From Calonectria ilicicola (taxonomy: Eukaryota; Ascomycota; Sordariomycetes; Hypocreales; Nectriaceae), in the NCBI GenBank assembly GCA_020809705.1, contig CP085828.1, positions 4,402,001 through 4,466,000 of the forward strand: a DNA stretch of 64,000 nt, read 5' to 3'. The stretch's first letter is position 1, and every line of letters starts with the position of its first letter. Made by a program: the position numbers and the translations under genes. This document shows positions 1 to 10,546 of this stretch, one piece after another. The notes under the pieces were generated by a model, which made no database searches, was not told the origin of the DNA, and saw only the letters and a list, made by a program, of their open reading frames with translations.

Positions 1-1
1 T

Positions 2-857
2 CATCAAAAATTCAAGCGTGCAAGCGCAACAGGTGTCGGCCACAACCAGACTGCTTCCCACGCTGGCATCTCTATTGACTCAGACAATGAAACTATTTTT
101 GGAGACAACCACACCTGCATCTTGAACCCCGAGGGCGAAGTTGGACCTTACTACGTCAAGGGCGAGCTTATCCGTGAGGATCTTCGTGAAGGCCAGGCTG
201 GCGTTCCGATTATTCTTGAGGGCCAGTTTATCGATGTCGAGACATGCGAGCCCATCACTGACTTGTACTGGGACCTCTGGAACTGCAACTCCACTGGCGT
301 CTACTCTGGAGTGGTTGCTGATGGAAACGGCAACTCGGATGATGCATCCAACATCGACGCAACCTTCCTCCGCGGTATCCAAAAGACAGATGACGAGGGT
401 GTTGTTCAGTTTCAAAGCGTTTTCCCCGGTCATTACGACGGCCGAGCAACCCACCATCACATGGTATGCTTCCCAACCTGGCCTCCTTATATTAACTATC
501 ACTAATCAGATGTAGGTCGCGTGGCTCAACGCTACTTTGTTGCCAAACAATACACTGAGCTCTGGCTATGTCACTCACATTGGCCAACTCTTCTGGGACC
601 AGGATCTTATCAGCGAGGTTGAGGCTACTTACCCATACAACACAAACACCATCAGCATCACGCAGAACGCCGATGATCGCATTGTTAACAACGAGGTCAC
701 GGGCACTACCTCGGACCCCTTCTTCAACTATGCCTACCTGGGCGATGATCTCTCTGATGGCCTTTTTGGCTGGATCACAATCGTTGTCAACACTTCTGCT
801 TCTTACGACGCTACCTACTCTTTCAGCTATGGCGAGAACGGTGGTACCTCTGTTTAA
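2..857 (+). CDS. Secreted intradiol ring-cleavage dioxygenase-like protein, 5' end missing
   Basis: Join <2..463,516..857. The 5' end lies outside the window; the frame is open from base 2. The 52-nt intron (GTATGC donor, CTAAT branch, TGTAG acceptor) joins in phase 0. The family is shown by GPYYVKGELIREDL, the GVPI/LEG strand, DLWNCNSTGVYSG, FPGHYDGRATHHHM and the downstream GQLFWDQ. In intradiol dioxygenases iron(III) is held by two Tyr and two His; the Tyr of GPYY and of GHY and the His cluster THHHM are the visible candidates. The relatives I recognise are the secreted fungal intradiol dioxygenase-like proteins, with several N-glycosylation sequons visible here, rather than the cytosolic catechol dioxygenases. 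The role, cleavage of catechol-type lignin or plant phenolic fragments outside the cell, is inferred. An AATAAA lies at 938-943. Confidence 0.85.
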
Positions 858-2350
858 ATGTAGTCATAAAGCATGGCGCCGAAGTGCCTTGCCTCTCTGA
901 TTTCCGACACTTGATGACATTGACTGTCAATCGTGAAAATAAAATTCCGGTGCTTTTCGATAACACAGTATCTTTTAGGTCTAGATTTCAATATATCAAT
1001 CATACTATGATGAATTCAAACGAGTCACGCAAGTGACAAAGTGAACCTAGAATTATCGAAGGGTATTCTCTGTTGGGCCTTTTCGTTGGGATTGGAGTGG
1101 CTTGGGCCTGATTCATTCATGTTATTAAATACCTCCCAACATGTAAAAATTACAGATGTATCCCTTAACTCAAAAAAGACGTGTGGCATTTATAATTTAA
1201 CGAAGTTTGACCGATATCGATATACATGACGTCATTGGGAGGTGGGTACTCACGTGCTGTGGCTGAAAGTGGGGTTTTGAGGCCTCGAAAGGAAGACTCA
1301 AGCCACAGATACTTGAGAAGTGTCACCTTGGAAATCCGACATTGTGTACATCTTGTCCCGTTTTTGAAACAAATCACGCGTTTTAATTATTTACCAACCA
1401 TTTCAATTTAATTAAAAGAGGGGAGCTTAATGTACTCTTCTCCATGTGGAGAAATATTCGTGCCGGATTCTTTGTATGCTTGCTCTACTTCCCTACCCTA
1501 CACCATTATTTATGGATGCAGGAGTATTAAAGTACATTGTCCATTACACAAATCTAGTTCTTAGGAATCTCTTATGTCTACTTTTGATTAAATCCTGTTT
1601 CTAAAAAACGCGAGTCAATCTGTAAGTCTCGGTCTAACTCTACCTACATTCCTCTCTGCGCCAAATTAAGGGTACTCGACTTGTGTCGCCCGCGTTTTGG
1701 TGTTCATTTGAGCTTTCGTTTGACACTCGCTGTGTCATGTCATCGTGTCAGAGCCCAACCCTTTCTCGCATTAAACCCATACGCTTAATTGGACTGGCCA
1801 TGAGTGCAGTGTCCATGTTGGAATGGTCATAAGCCAAAAACAGTGTAGTTTTTGGTTTCGGCTAGAATGCGATCATTGCACAGACGCGTGTGAAACTGTG
1901 TCAAAATGTTAGGTTCTATGCATATTCGGTTTTGAAACGCGGAGAAGTTCGTCTGGCACCTGCGAAGGTACCAGACGCACAGTTGCTCATGGAGGACACA
2001 TATTAAATGCAATATATTTCGAAATTAGCACCAGCATAAATGACATAAATTCTGGGTCAATAATTTTTAAAGTTATTTTGGCCTGTGTAACCTATCGATA
2101 TACATGAAAATCTTGAGACGTGACAATCGAGGCATTCATTTATCTAATTATGCCCTATAGGACCGATAAGCTGGAAGAAGTGGTTGTCATAGAACATTGC
2201 CTTGAGCATGGAATACCAGTTCAAACATTTGGCTGATCCAGAGTAAATTACCAGTATCACAGTTGATACCGACAACCGACGTCACAGCGTGGGTCAGTGA
2301 AGGCAGATGTTGAGGCGAAGTTGAGTGCTCCTCTGGAACTGGACCGTTTG
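858..2350. other. Intergenic stretch, no gene recognised
   Basis: The AT-rich stretch holds only short open frames without recognisable motifs or convincing splice structure. It contains the 3' flank of the dioxygenase and the distal promoter of the gene at 2487. Confidence 0.5.
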
Positions 2351-2360
2351 TCTATAAATT
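2351..2360 (+). promoter_or_regulatory. TATA box of the six-cysteine secreted protein gene
   Basis: TCTATAAATT lies about 130 bp before the ATG at 2487. It is followed by a pyrimidine-rich leader (TTCATTCCTTGTTC and similar), the usual arrangement of a strongly expressed fungal gene. Confidence 0.5.
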
Positions 2361-2486
2361 CAGCATTTCTCGCTGCTCGATTTGACTCTTATCTTCAGAA
2401 TAAACATTCACATCTTGTGCATTCATTCCTTGTTCATTTGGTTCTCAGAAAGACTTCATATTCTAGCTCCAAAAGCAGCACTCAAA

Positions 2487-2987
2487 ATGCGCTTCTCCGC
2501 CACTATCATCACGGCCCTTGCCTTGGCCACTGGGTAAGTCTGCACTTTCAGCACATTATCCATTTTCATTGAATATTTACTGATTTTACTCCAGGGCTGT
2601 TGCTGATTTGCACCTCTACGGTTGGTGTGCAGATGTGTCTATTGGTAGTAAAATGGTTGAAGAAGAAAAAGAGGTACGTGTATCTGATGATCTTGGGAAT
2701 CAGTGTTATACTAACTGATGGGCCTACAGAACAATGATGCCACACAGAAGGCGTGTGATATGTACAAGAGGCGCAACACTGGCACCAAGCAGTGGGACAG
2801 ATGCCCAGACTGCAAGACTGTAAGTTTTATTTCGTGAAACCCACCCGGAGAAAATTAGTTCTGATATTTATTCTAGAGCGCCCGCGGAGATGTGGTGGTT
2901 TGCAACTCGCTCGGCAAGCACATTGGTGGTGACGAATGGAACTATTACTGCCGAAAGGCCGGTGCCAAGAGATCACATGGTAGTTAG
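2487..2987 (+). CDS. Small secreted six-cysteine protein
   Basis: Join 2487..2533,2595..2673,2730..2819,2877..2987; 108 aa. Four short exons with clean sites (GTAAGT, GTACGT and GTAAGT donors; acceptors CCAG, ACAG, CTAG) stay in frame and end at TAG. The N-terminus MRFSATIITALALATGAVA is a good signal peptide. The mature part has six cysteines (motifs YGWCAD, KACDMY, RCPDC, VVCNSL, YYCRKA), which suggests three disulfides, and ends in a basic AKRSHGS tail that could be a dibasic processing site. No enzyme motif is visible. It fits the general class of fungal small secreted cysteine-rich proteins (effector or antimicrobial candidates), but I do not recognise a named family. The exons are too short to show as one long open frame, so it is easily missed. 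Confidence 0.75.
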
Positions 2988-4350
2988 ATTGTTTTCAAAT
3001 GGATTAGAGGCATAGAAACGAGGCGATGAGCCTTGACCACCAGATTGTCGATTATTAGGGCTAAATTCTATGCGCTCTGACTGTTTAGACATGTCAAATT
3101 AAATCTCAAACAAGTTTCACAACAGCTCAGCCTTACGTGACAAGACAATAGTTGGCAGGTGCTTAGACACGGTTCATTCCGCCCTGCACAGACGTTTTTA
3201 AGCATGAAGAACTACTTTGGGGGATTGGAGTGGTTTGGATTGCGGGGCATGCAACAAGACTGGGGCAACATGACGAGAATGCAAAAAAAAAAACTCACTT
3301 GTCAAACTTCCTGAGACTTTCCGAATAGTCAGAGATGAAATGTTTTCGGGGTTTTGGTGACTGAAATTTCTTCACCAACTTACCGCCACTCTACAAAAGC
3401 TCTTGCCTTTCCAAAAACAATGTAGATGAATGGTGTTCCTTATACGAGCATCGGAGCTTGACCCATCTATAATCCCGTTAGAAACAAGCCATGAACTGGA
3501 AGATGGAGCGATGGTGTAAAGCCACTCCTCTGCACAACCCCATCACACGCAAACTTAATCACCACATGAAATAAAACATCACCATAATCTGTAGTCTCAT
3601 TAAGCAGTGGGCGTAAGGCTGATGTCCCCACCCTGCCCCTGTCAAAGGGATGGATGCAGCCAAGGTGACGTTTTCGGTTGGTGGTTCGGACGCCTAGCGC
3701 ACGATCGGGTCTTGGCAGGGCCAGGAACACGGTTGATCAAGGGAGTGAGAGAAATAGTGGCTGGAGCCAGCTACCCAAATCCTCTACCACGCGCTGTATT
3801 TTGTGCCATTTAAGAATCCCCAACAGAGGACTTTGAAATGTAGAAACATATGTCGAGATCAGACTGTCGTTGTTCTTCACTAAGGAGTGGATCATGTCTC
3901 CAAGTGGGCTGGAATTGAGGAGTCGATGCACCCCAGTCACGCCTAACCATGATGATACGCGGAGATAATAAATTTGGATAACGCCGACTGATGGATTGAT
4001 CTTGATAAGATGAATTCTTAAACCGGCTACGGCTTGCTTTCGATAATCAAGGTATATACCCATGAAGATCCCGCCAGGCAGGCAAGCATGCAAACAGGTA
4101 CTCTCTAGTCATGACATCACCTTGCATCACAATACTTCACTCATGGATACGGATAGATTCTCAAGTATAGTCATTCTGTAGGTATTACAGATAGATTGTA
4201 AATTATACCTCGAGGTAATGTTCAAGCTCGGCAATCATGCTTGCATCATTTCTAGAGAAATGGTCGTTCATAAACAAGAAAATAATGCCGCGTCGTTTAT
4301 CGACAACGGCCGAAGCGCTCTAGACCAATCCAACTCCCAATCTAATCCGC
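2988..4350. other. Intergenic stretch, no gene recognised
   Basis: Open frames exist on both strands (for example 3737-4093 on the minus strand), but none has motifs, a signal peptide or supporting splice sites. An 11-nt A run lies near 3282-3292. I see nothing I can call. Confidence 0.45.
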
Positions 4351-4612
4351 TTAACAGCATCCCTCATCGCAAGCGCAGAGACCGCAGCAGATCTCGCAAC
4401 CAGCCTCCTCACCACCACGCATGGACATGTCGGGCTGGGGCTCAGCAGTCTTTTGAATTTCATGTTAGTTTTTTTCTTCTCGTTCAATTACTCGCTCAGT
4501 GAGAGAAGGGCAAGGAAAAGAGGGAGGAGAGTCGTACAGGCTGCTGAGAGATGATACCGTTGTTATCGGCGGTCATGGCGACCTGCTGGGTGGGCTCCAT
4601 TGCGGCGGGCAT
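4351..4612 (-). CDS. Tiny protein with cysteine-rich tail (CYSTM-like or metallothionein-like)
   Basis: Complement(join(4351..4449,4538..4612)); 57 aa. Exon 1 encodes MPAAMEPTQQVAMTADNNG and a short glutamine-rich end. An 88-nt intron (GTACGA donor, CTAAC branch, AAAAG acceptor) leads to exon 2, whose last 15 residues are CEICCGLCACDEGCC followed by TAA. There is no signal peptide, so it is probably cytosolic or membrane-associated. Fungi and plants carry small stress-related proteins with such tails (CYSTM), and the C-x-C and CC spacing also resembles metal-thiolate proteins. The sequence alone does not decide between membrane palmitoylation-type and metal-binding roles. A second ATG at 4600 would drop four residues. 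A TATA-like CATAAAAA lies about 120 bp upstream, near 4735-4742. Confidence 0.7.
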
Positions 4613-7123
4613 TTTGCTTAAAATTGAGGAGATTGGTATGCTTAAAAATGCAAAAGTATGTTTATTTAATGGTTTGGTGGCTTTAGTGATTGTTTAATAG
4701 TGGGAGATGGAAATCAATCACTGCCAGACAGCAGTTTTTATGTACTCTGATAGTTGGTTGGCGTGGCGCAGCCTCCTGAGTGTTGGATGACGTATCGGTG
4801 TGCCGGTTTGCCGTGCGCACTCTGGCTGAGGTCAATCAGACTTTGGTATTGGGCAGGGAAATGTTGTCGCAGGGCCTAGACGCTGGAAGGTCGCCCGCTA
4901 GCAAAAGCAACGAGGCCGGCACCCGGCACGCCGTAATCACGGCACTCACGGCTGATGTGGGCTGTAGATGGTGCCGAACTTCCGGGACAAGGATCCACAG
5001 CTGCTAGTCTGTGTCTGAGACGTGGGCTGGGGCCCAATGATTGGCACTGCCGGTGTATCATGGCTTGGGGAAGCCTGTTTTGGAAACCACAGGCTGGAAC
5101 CTCGCCCTATTCCGGAGCCGATATCCGATTAGCATCTGCGATGGGCCTAGCACAGGCCGTGGGAGGCCTGACGAGAGTGGGCTTGCGCTGGACACGACAT
5201 GGCATCCAGCTGCGCTTTTCCCACCAAACGCTCCAGATCCGATATCAATCAAACGCCATTTAAGCTTCTAGTCTAGGAGGTTCTCGTGCTTGGTGCCTTG
5301 ATGATCTGCCCGCTTAAAAATGGCCCGTCTGTCTTTATCGGGTCACACCTCGGCTTGGCTCCCGCCCTTTGCGGGATACTTTGCGGGATGGACACACTGT
5401 ACTCACCGCTGCCGCGTTGACAGATTACGGGAATGACGAATCATACCGGGGAAAAAAAAATAGAACTTTGGTCGTAATCCCACAGAAGTAATGCAACTTT
5501 TTGACCCTACTATCACAGATCATCGCCTGCAGTCATGCACGCAAGGTTCAGCCTCAGTGAAAAATGATAATCGTCCTCCCCACATTAAAAAAAAAGAAAA
5601 AAGGACACAGGCCTGGCACTTTTGGATATTTCCAATACGATTTAACCGAGAACAAAGGTTTGTCGTATTTCAATGGGCACTTTTGCTTCAAAGTTAAAGT
5701 AATTAGTGCCCGCATTTTTTTTTAGGGTCTGTTCGCCTCATCATCCACCGTATTATTTCTGGGGGGACTTTTCCTTCACTCTTTGAATAATGACGCCAGG
5801 TGCTTACAACCGCTGACTAAGACACCTCCGCCAATCACAGCCCTCGATGTCAGACAAGTAAACAAGTTGCCGAAATAAAAGGTCTCAGGCATGAAGAGTA
5901 AAATTAAAAGTGGGTGGCTCAGAGAAGACGGTGCTTCTGCATCTTCTCTGCTCTGACTCATTTACCCTGCGAAATATAGACCGAAGGCTGGGCTCGTCTT
6001 TGATCGCTCTGCTGTACTCCGCCATATCATGTTGACTTGGCCAAGCTTCACCAGGATGCTGTGACAAGCGTGTCATGGGACCAGCTCATCACCTAGGCCG
6101 AGGTACAGGCACACAAAACAACACAAATGATTAGCACGTGTGACCAGTGTGCGCGAGATCCCCCTCCGCGCGCGCTTTAGGGTAATAATTGAAGCATAAA
6201 GTCTTATTAACAATCAAGTGGGTGTGGAGGTGATGGAGGTTGTGACCTCGGAGCGGTAACCGCTTGTGGACTTGCGCCCGAAGGCACCACTTCTGGTTAA
6301 GAGTATTTCTTGGCCATATCGACGCAGAAAGATTGAAAAGCAGAAAACCCGCAAAAATGCTTGAACTCATCTCATTGTCATCAAGTCTGGAAAATGTTAT
6401 TCATCATGAATTATACATAATGAATTATTAATTCTGCTGTAGATTCTTTTTTCAAACAAAAAGATGAACAAACAAACAAACCAAATTACTATGTAGCTCT
6501 CTACCCCAAGAAATGCCTCTTTCCCCAGCTAGTCAAAGTGGTTCAAAATATATCAGATAACATATATATTCCCACCTGTATCAGGCTAATATGATTATAT
6601 CATTAATTCATCCACCAATCTTTGTATCTTTATAGATATGCTTTTTTTTCGTTACCCACTAACCCGCCATGGTACGAACACTTGAGGTATCTTAGGCGTC
6701 AACAAGGGTGTCATGATGGTGGGTGGGTGACTAGTGGTGACAACTCAAGTAAGCCACTCTGGGCAGCTCACGTGTGGGCATGCATATGATCTAGCCCAAT
6801 GCAGCGCCTCACCTTCCCCCATATGAATATCGCTTCAGTTATACGGATGAATAGGTCCTATCGGATGCGCTCTTTATACTGCGTAAACAGGTTTTATGCT
6901 TGGCGATGGTTACAGTTTGGGATGTCTATCAATATATGCCTGATTGAAACCGGCCCGACTGTTGAGAACCGAATGTTACAACCATGATCGGTTTGAGTTG
7001 AAGGTGGTGCGCCAAGAGTCATCATTGAGGCGCCACCGTGTGATATGGAAAGACAACCCATAGAGGAAGCGGAAACTAATGCACCAGTAAAGTTAAGAGC
7101 ACGGGAAATGCCTATCTATCACT
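4613..7123. other. Long intergenic region with two divergent promoters
   Basis: This 2.5-kb stretch separates the minus-strand gene at 4351-4612 from the plus-strand GH3 gene. The 4780-5400 part is GC-richer and gives overlapping frames on several strands, none with recognisable motifs. The rest is AT-rich with short A/T runs. GGCTAA at 6584-6589 matches the core of the XlnR-type site known from fungal hydrolase promoters, but a single hexamer is weak evidence. Confidence 0.4.
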
Positions 7124-7130
7124 TATATAA
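7124..7130 (+). promoter_or_regulatory. TATA box of the GH3 beta-glucosidase gene
   Basis: TATATAA lies about 80 bp upstream of the ATG at 7206 and is followed by a short leader. Confidence 0.5.
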
Positions 7131-7205
7131 ACATTCCACTGGTCGCTTCTTGTTGCCCACCATCTTCCAGCCTATTAAATTCGTAGCAGATAATACGACT
7201 CTACA

Positions 7206-10130
7206 ATGGCCAAGTTGACCAAACTCGGTGCCGTTGCCGCATGCCTATTGGCTCCTTGGGCCCACGGGGCAGCCATCGTCAAGAAAAGTGATGTACCTTC
7301 CGAGTACTACATCCCCGCATATTATCCTGCGCCTTACGGCGGCTGGGTCGATGAATGGTCTGGAAGCTACAAAAAAGCAAAGACTCTGGTAGATTCCATG
7401 ACGCTTGCCGAGAAGACCAATATTACGGCAGGTACCGGAATCTACATGGGTAAGTGATATATCAGCAACAGAACTCTAGTCTTACACCCTCTATGATAAG
7501 CTCTAATTAAGCTCATGATTGCCAGGGTAAGAGTTTCCCAAACCCTATCTGATGCACTGATACACTAGCCCAACTGCTCTATTTCTTGCATACCCTTAGC
7601 TTTGCGCTAATACGATCATTAAAGTCGTTGCGTCGGAAATACCGGCTCTGCACTCCGTGTTGGTTTCCCTCAGCTCTGCCTAAATGATGCGGCCAATGGA
7701 GTGCGTCAAACCGATAACGTGACGGCATTCCCAGATGGGATTACTGTTGGCGCAACATTTGACAAAAACTTGATGTACCAACGCGGCGTAGCCATCGGGA
7801 AAGAGTCCCGGGGGAAAGGCGTCAATATTTGGCTGGGACCAGCTGTTGGACCGCTCGGTCGCAAACCCAAGGGTGGTCGCAGCTGGGAGGGATTCGGCAC
7901 AGACCCGGTTCTCCAAGCTTATGCTGGGTCTCTAACCATCAAAGGCGTCCAGGAACAAGGCGTGATCGCGACGATCAAACACCTTGTGGGAAATGAGCAA
8001 GAGATGTATAGAATGTTTAATCCTTTTCAACAGGGATATAGCGCAAATATTGGTGAGTTCGGCCTCCTTCGTGTTGAACTTACAGAAGTGAAATTAAGCA
8101 AGAATTCTAATTTTTACTAGATGACAGAACAATGCATGAAATTTACCTATGGCCATTCGCCGAAGGCGTCAAAGCTGGTGTTGGGGCTTTGATGACGGCT
8201 TACAACGCTGTTGGCTCTCCCATCTCCTGCGTCGTCATGCTTGTGTGGACTAACTAGAACATAGGTCAATGGTTCTGCTTGCAGCCAGCATCCGTATCTC
8301 ATAAACGGCCTCTTGAAGGATGAGCTTGGCTTCCAAGGTTTTGTAATGACGGACTGGCTTGCTCACATGTCAGGTGTTCAGTCTGCCATTTCTGGACTTG
8401 ACATGGACATGCCTGGAGATACCCAGATACCCCTGTTCGGAAACAGTTACTGGATGTATGAACTGACACGAGCGACTTTGAATGGATCCGTACCAATGGA
8501 TCGCCTAAATGATGCTGCGACTCGCATCGTGGCTGCATGGTATCAAATGGGACAAGACTCGGGTTTCCCTAAGCTAAACTTTGACACAAACTCTGCCACT
8601 GCAGTCTCATCACTATATCCAGCTGCATGGCCATTTAGCCCATCAGGATTGGTCAACGAATTCGTACAAGTTCAGGCGGACCATTATCTAATTGCGAGAG
8701 ATATCGCTCGAGATGCCATCACCATGCTAAAGAATAATGGCAGCTTTCTCCCTATCTCAACCTCAGGTTCGATCAAGATTTTTGGCACCGACGCTCAAAC
8801 CAATCCTGATGGACCAAACGCTTGTGCCGATCGGAACTGCAACACTGGTACCCTGGGCCAAGGCTGGGGATCAGGTACTGTGAACTATGAGACATTTAAC
8901 AGCCCTTTGGATGCTATTTCCAAGAGGGCCAAGAATGTAAAGGCCTACTACACGGACAAATTCCCGTTGAGTGGCACTCAGCCAGCTGATGACATTGCTA
9001 TCGTCTTCATTACATCTGACGCTGGGGAGAATACCTACACCGTTGAGGGTAATCATGGTGATCGTGATGCGGACGGGCTCTACGCCTGGCACGGGGGTGA
9101 CCAACTCGTCAAGGATGCTGCCGCCGTATATTCCAACGTGATTGTTGTTGTCCACACAGTCGGACCTATTATTATGGAAAAATGGATTGATCTCCCATCA
9201 GTGAAGGCGGTTTTATTCGCTCATCTCCCTGGTCAGGAGGCTGGAGAGCCCCTCGCCGATATTTTATTTGGAGTCACATCTCCATGTGGACACCTTCCAT
9301 ATTCCATAATCAAGACCGAGGATGACTATCCCGACAGTGTCATGGTTCTTCTTGACTCAGCTTTGGGGAACCAGCTTCAAGACACCTATTCTGAAGGATT
9401 GTACATTGACTATCGTTGGCTGAACAAAGAAGGAATCAAGCCCAGATATGCGTTCGGACACGGTTTGAGCTACACAAACTTCAGTTTCAGCAAACCAACC
9501 ATCACCAAGGTCACACAGATGAGCAAGTTCCCACCTACAAGACCAGCCAAGGGTACAATTCTTGATTACACTCAATCCATTCCAAAGTACACTGAAGCTG
9601 TCATGCCTTCAGGTTTCAGCACAATCTGGCGTTACATCTACAGCTGGCTCTCCGAGTCCGACGCTGCATCCGCTGCATCCAAGACAGCCACTTATCCGTA
9701 TCCTCCTGGGTACTCGACGACACAGAAATCAGGTGCTCGCAGCGGAGGAGGCCAGGGAGGCAACCCCGCGCTTTGGGATACCGCCTATAAGGTCTCGGTA
9801 ACGGTCACAAATACCGGAAGCAAATTCTCTGGCAAAGTCTCGGTCCAGCTCTATATTCAATTCCCCGATGATGCCGATGTTGATACACCCATTATCCAGC
9901 TTAGAGATTTTGAGAAGACGAGTGAACTTGCTCCAGGAGAGAGTGAAACAGTCGAGCTGGTATTGACAAGGAAGGATATTAGCATCTGGGACGTCACGGT
10001 CCAGGACTGGAGAGTTCCGGTGGTGGATGGTGGATATAAGGCCTGGATCGGACAGGCTAGCGACAAGTTGACATTGGTGTGCCGCATTGATGGTTTGGAG
10101 TGCGAGAATGGTGTTTCGGGGCCTGTTTAA
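7206..10130 (+). CDS. Secreted GH3 beta-glucosidase
   Basis: Join 7206..7449,7526..7526,7625..8052,8121..8209,8265..10130; 875 aa, the normal length for fungal GH3 beta-glucosidases (about 860). It hydrolyses terminal beta-glucosyl residues from cellobiose or aryl glucosides outside the cell. The signal peptide is [21 protein letters not shown]. Family landmarks in order are [50 protein letters not shown], the nucleophile motif GFVMTDW (Asp about residue 284), GLDMDMPGD, the (alpha/beta) sandwich with AFGHGLSYT, and a C-terminal fibronectin-III-like domain ([14 protein letters not shown]). A Ser/Gly-rich insert (SARSGGG-like) precedes the FnIII part, as in the BglG/BglF-type clade. Two features are odd: a one-nucleotide exon at 7526 and a GTTGGC donor at 8210, both required to restore the conserved protein. 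Confidence 0.9.
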
Positions 10131-10404
10131 TGGGAAAGCCAGAGTATCAAGTTTCATTGGAGTGCCTATTAGTGTGATAGGAATTGAGATAAATGCATGG
10201 GATAATTTGAGTGCTGTAATCTACCTCGCAAAATTTGACAGCTACCATCACTTTGGTAGAGTTCGTGCAGCGACTGGCAAGCGAAGATGCGCTACGCCTT
10301 AACCTGCCTAGTGTCCGAATGGTGGCCCTTGTCAGCATCGCTTTTTTACCAATGAGACTCCAGATAACCAATTATGGTGGAGAAGCATGAAGCTGACGTG
10401 AGAT
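10131..10404. other. 3' flank of GH3 gene up to the transposon edge
   Basis: No gene is visible between the GH3 stop codon and the left inverted repeat. Confidence 0.5.
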
Positions 10405-10432
10405 TATCCCTTTAACTGCGTTAGCCCTCCAC
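10405..10432 (+). repeat. Left terminal inverted repeat of the piggyBac-type element
   Basis: It begins TATCCCTTTAACTGCG and is the exact reverse complement of 12479-12506 over 28 bp. Confidence 0.85.
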
Positions 10433-10546
10433 CTCCGTACCTCGCCCCACATGACCCCAGCAAAAGCAAAGTGACCTCGAGTGACATCAATGACTTCTAG
10501 AATCAATGTAACTTATTTTACTATGTAATTCATTATTTTATTCACA

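Noticed and set aside
1215..2107. 15-bp direct repeat TATCGATATACATGA (1215-1229 and 2093-2107)
   Set aside because: A few repeats of this length are expected by chance in 64 kb, and nothing between or beside them looks like an element.
4780..5271. GC-rich block with several overlapping open frames
   Set aside because: Frames on both strands exclude each other, and none shows a recognisable domain or splice signals.
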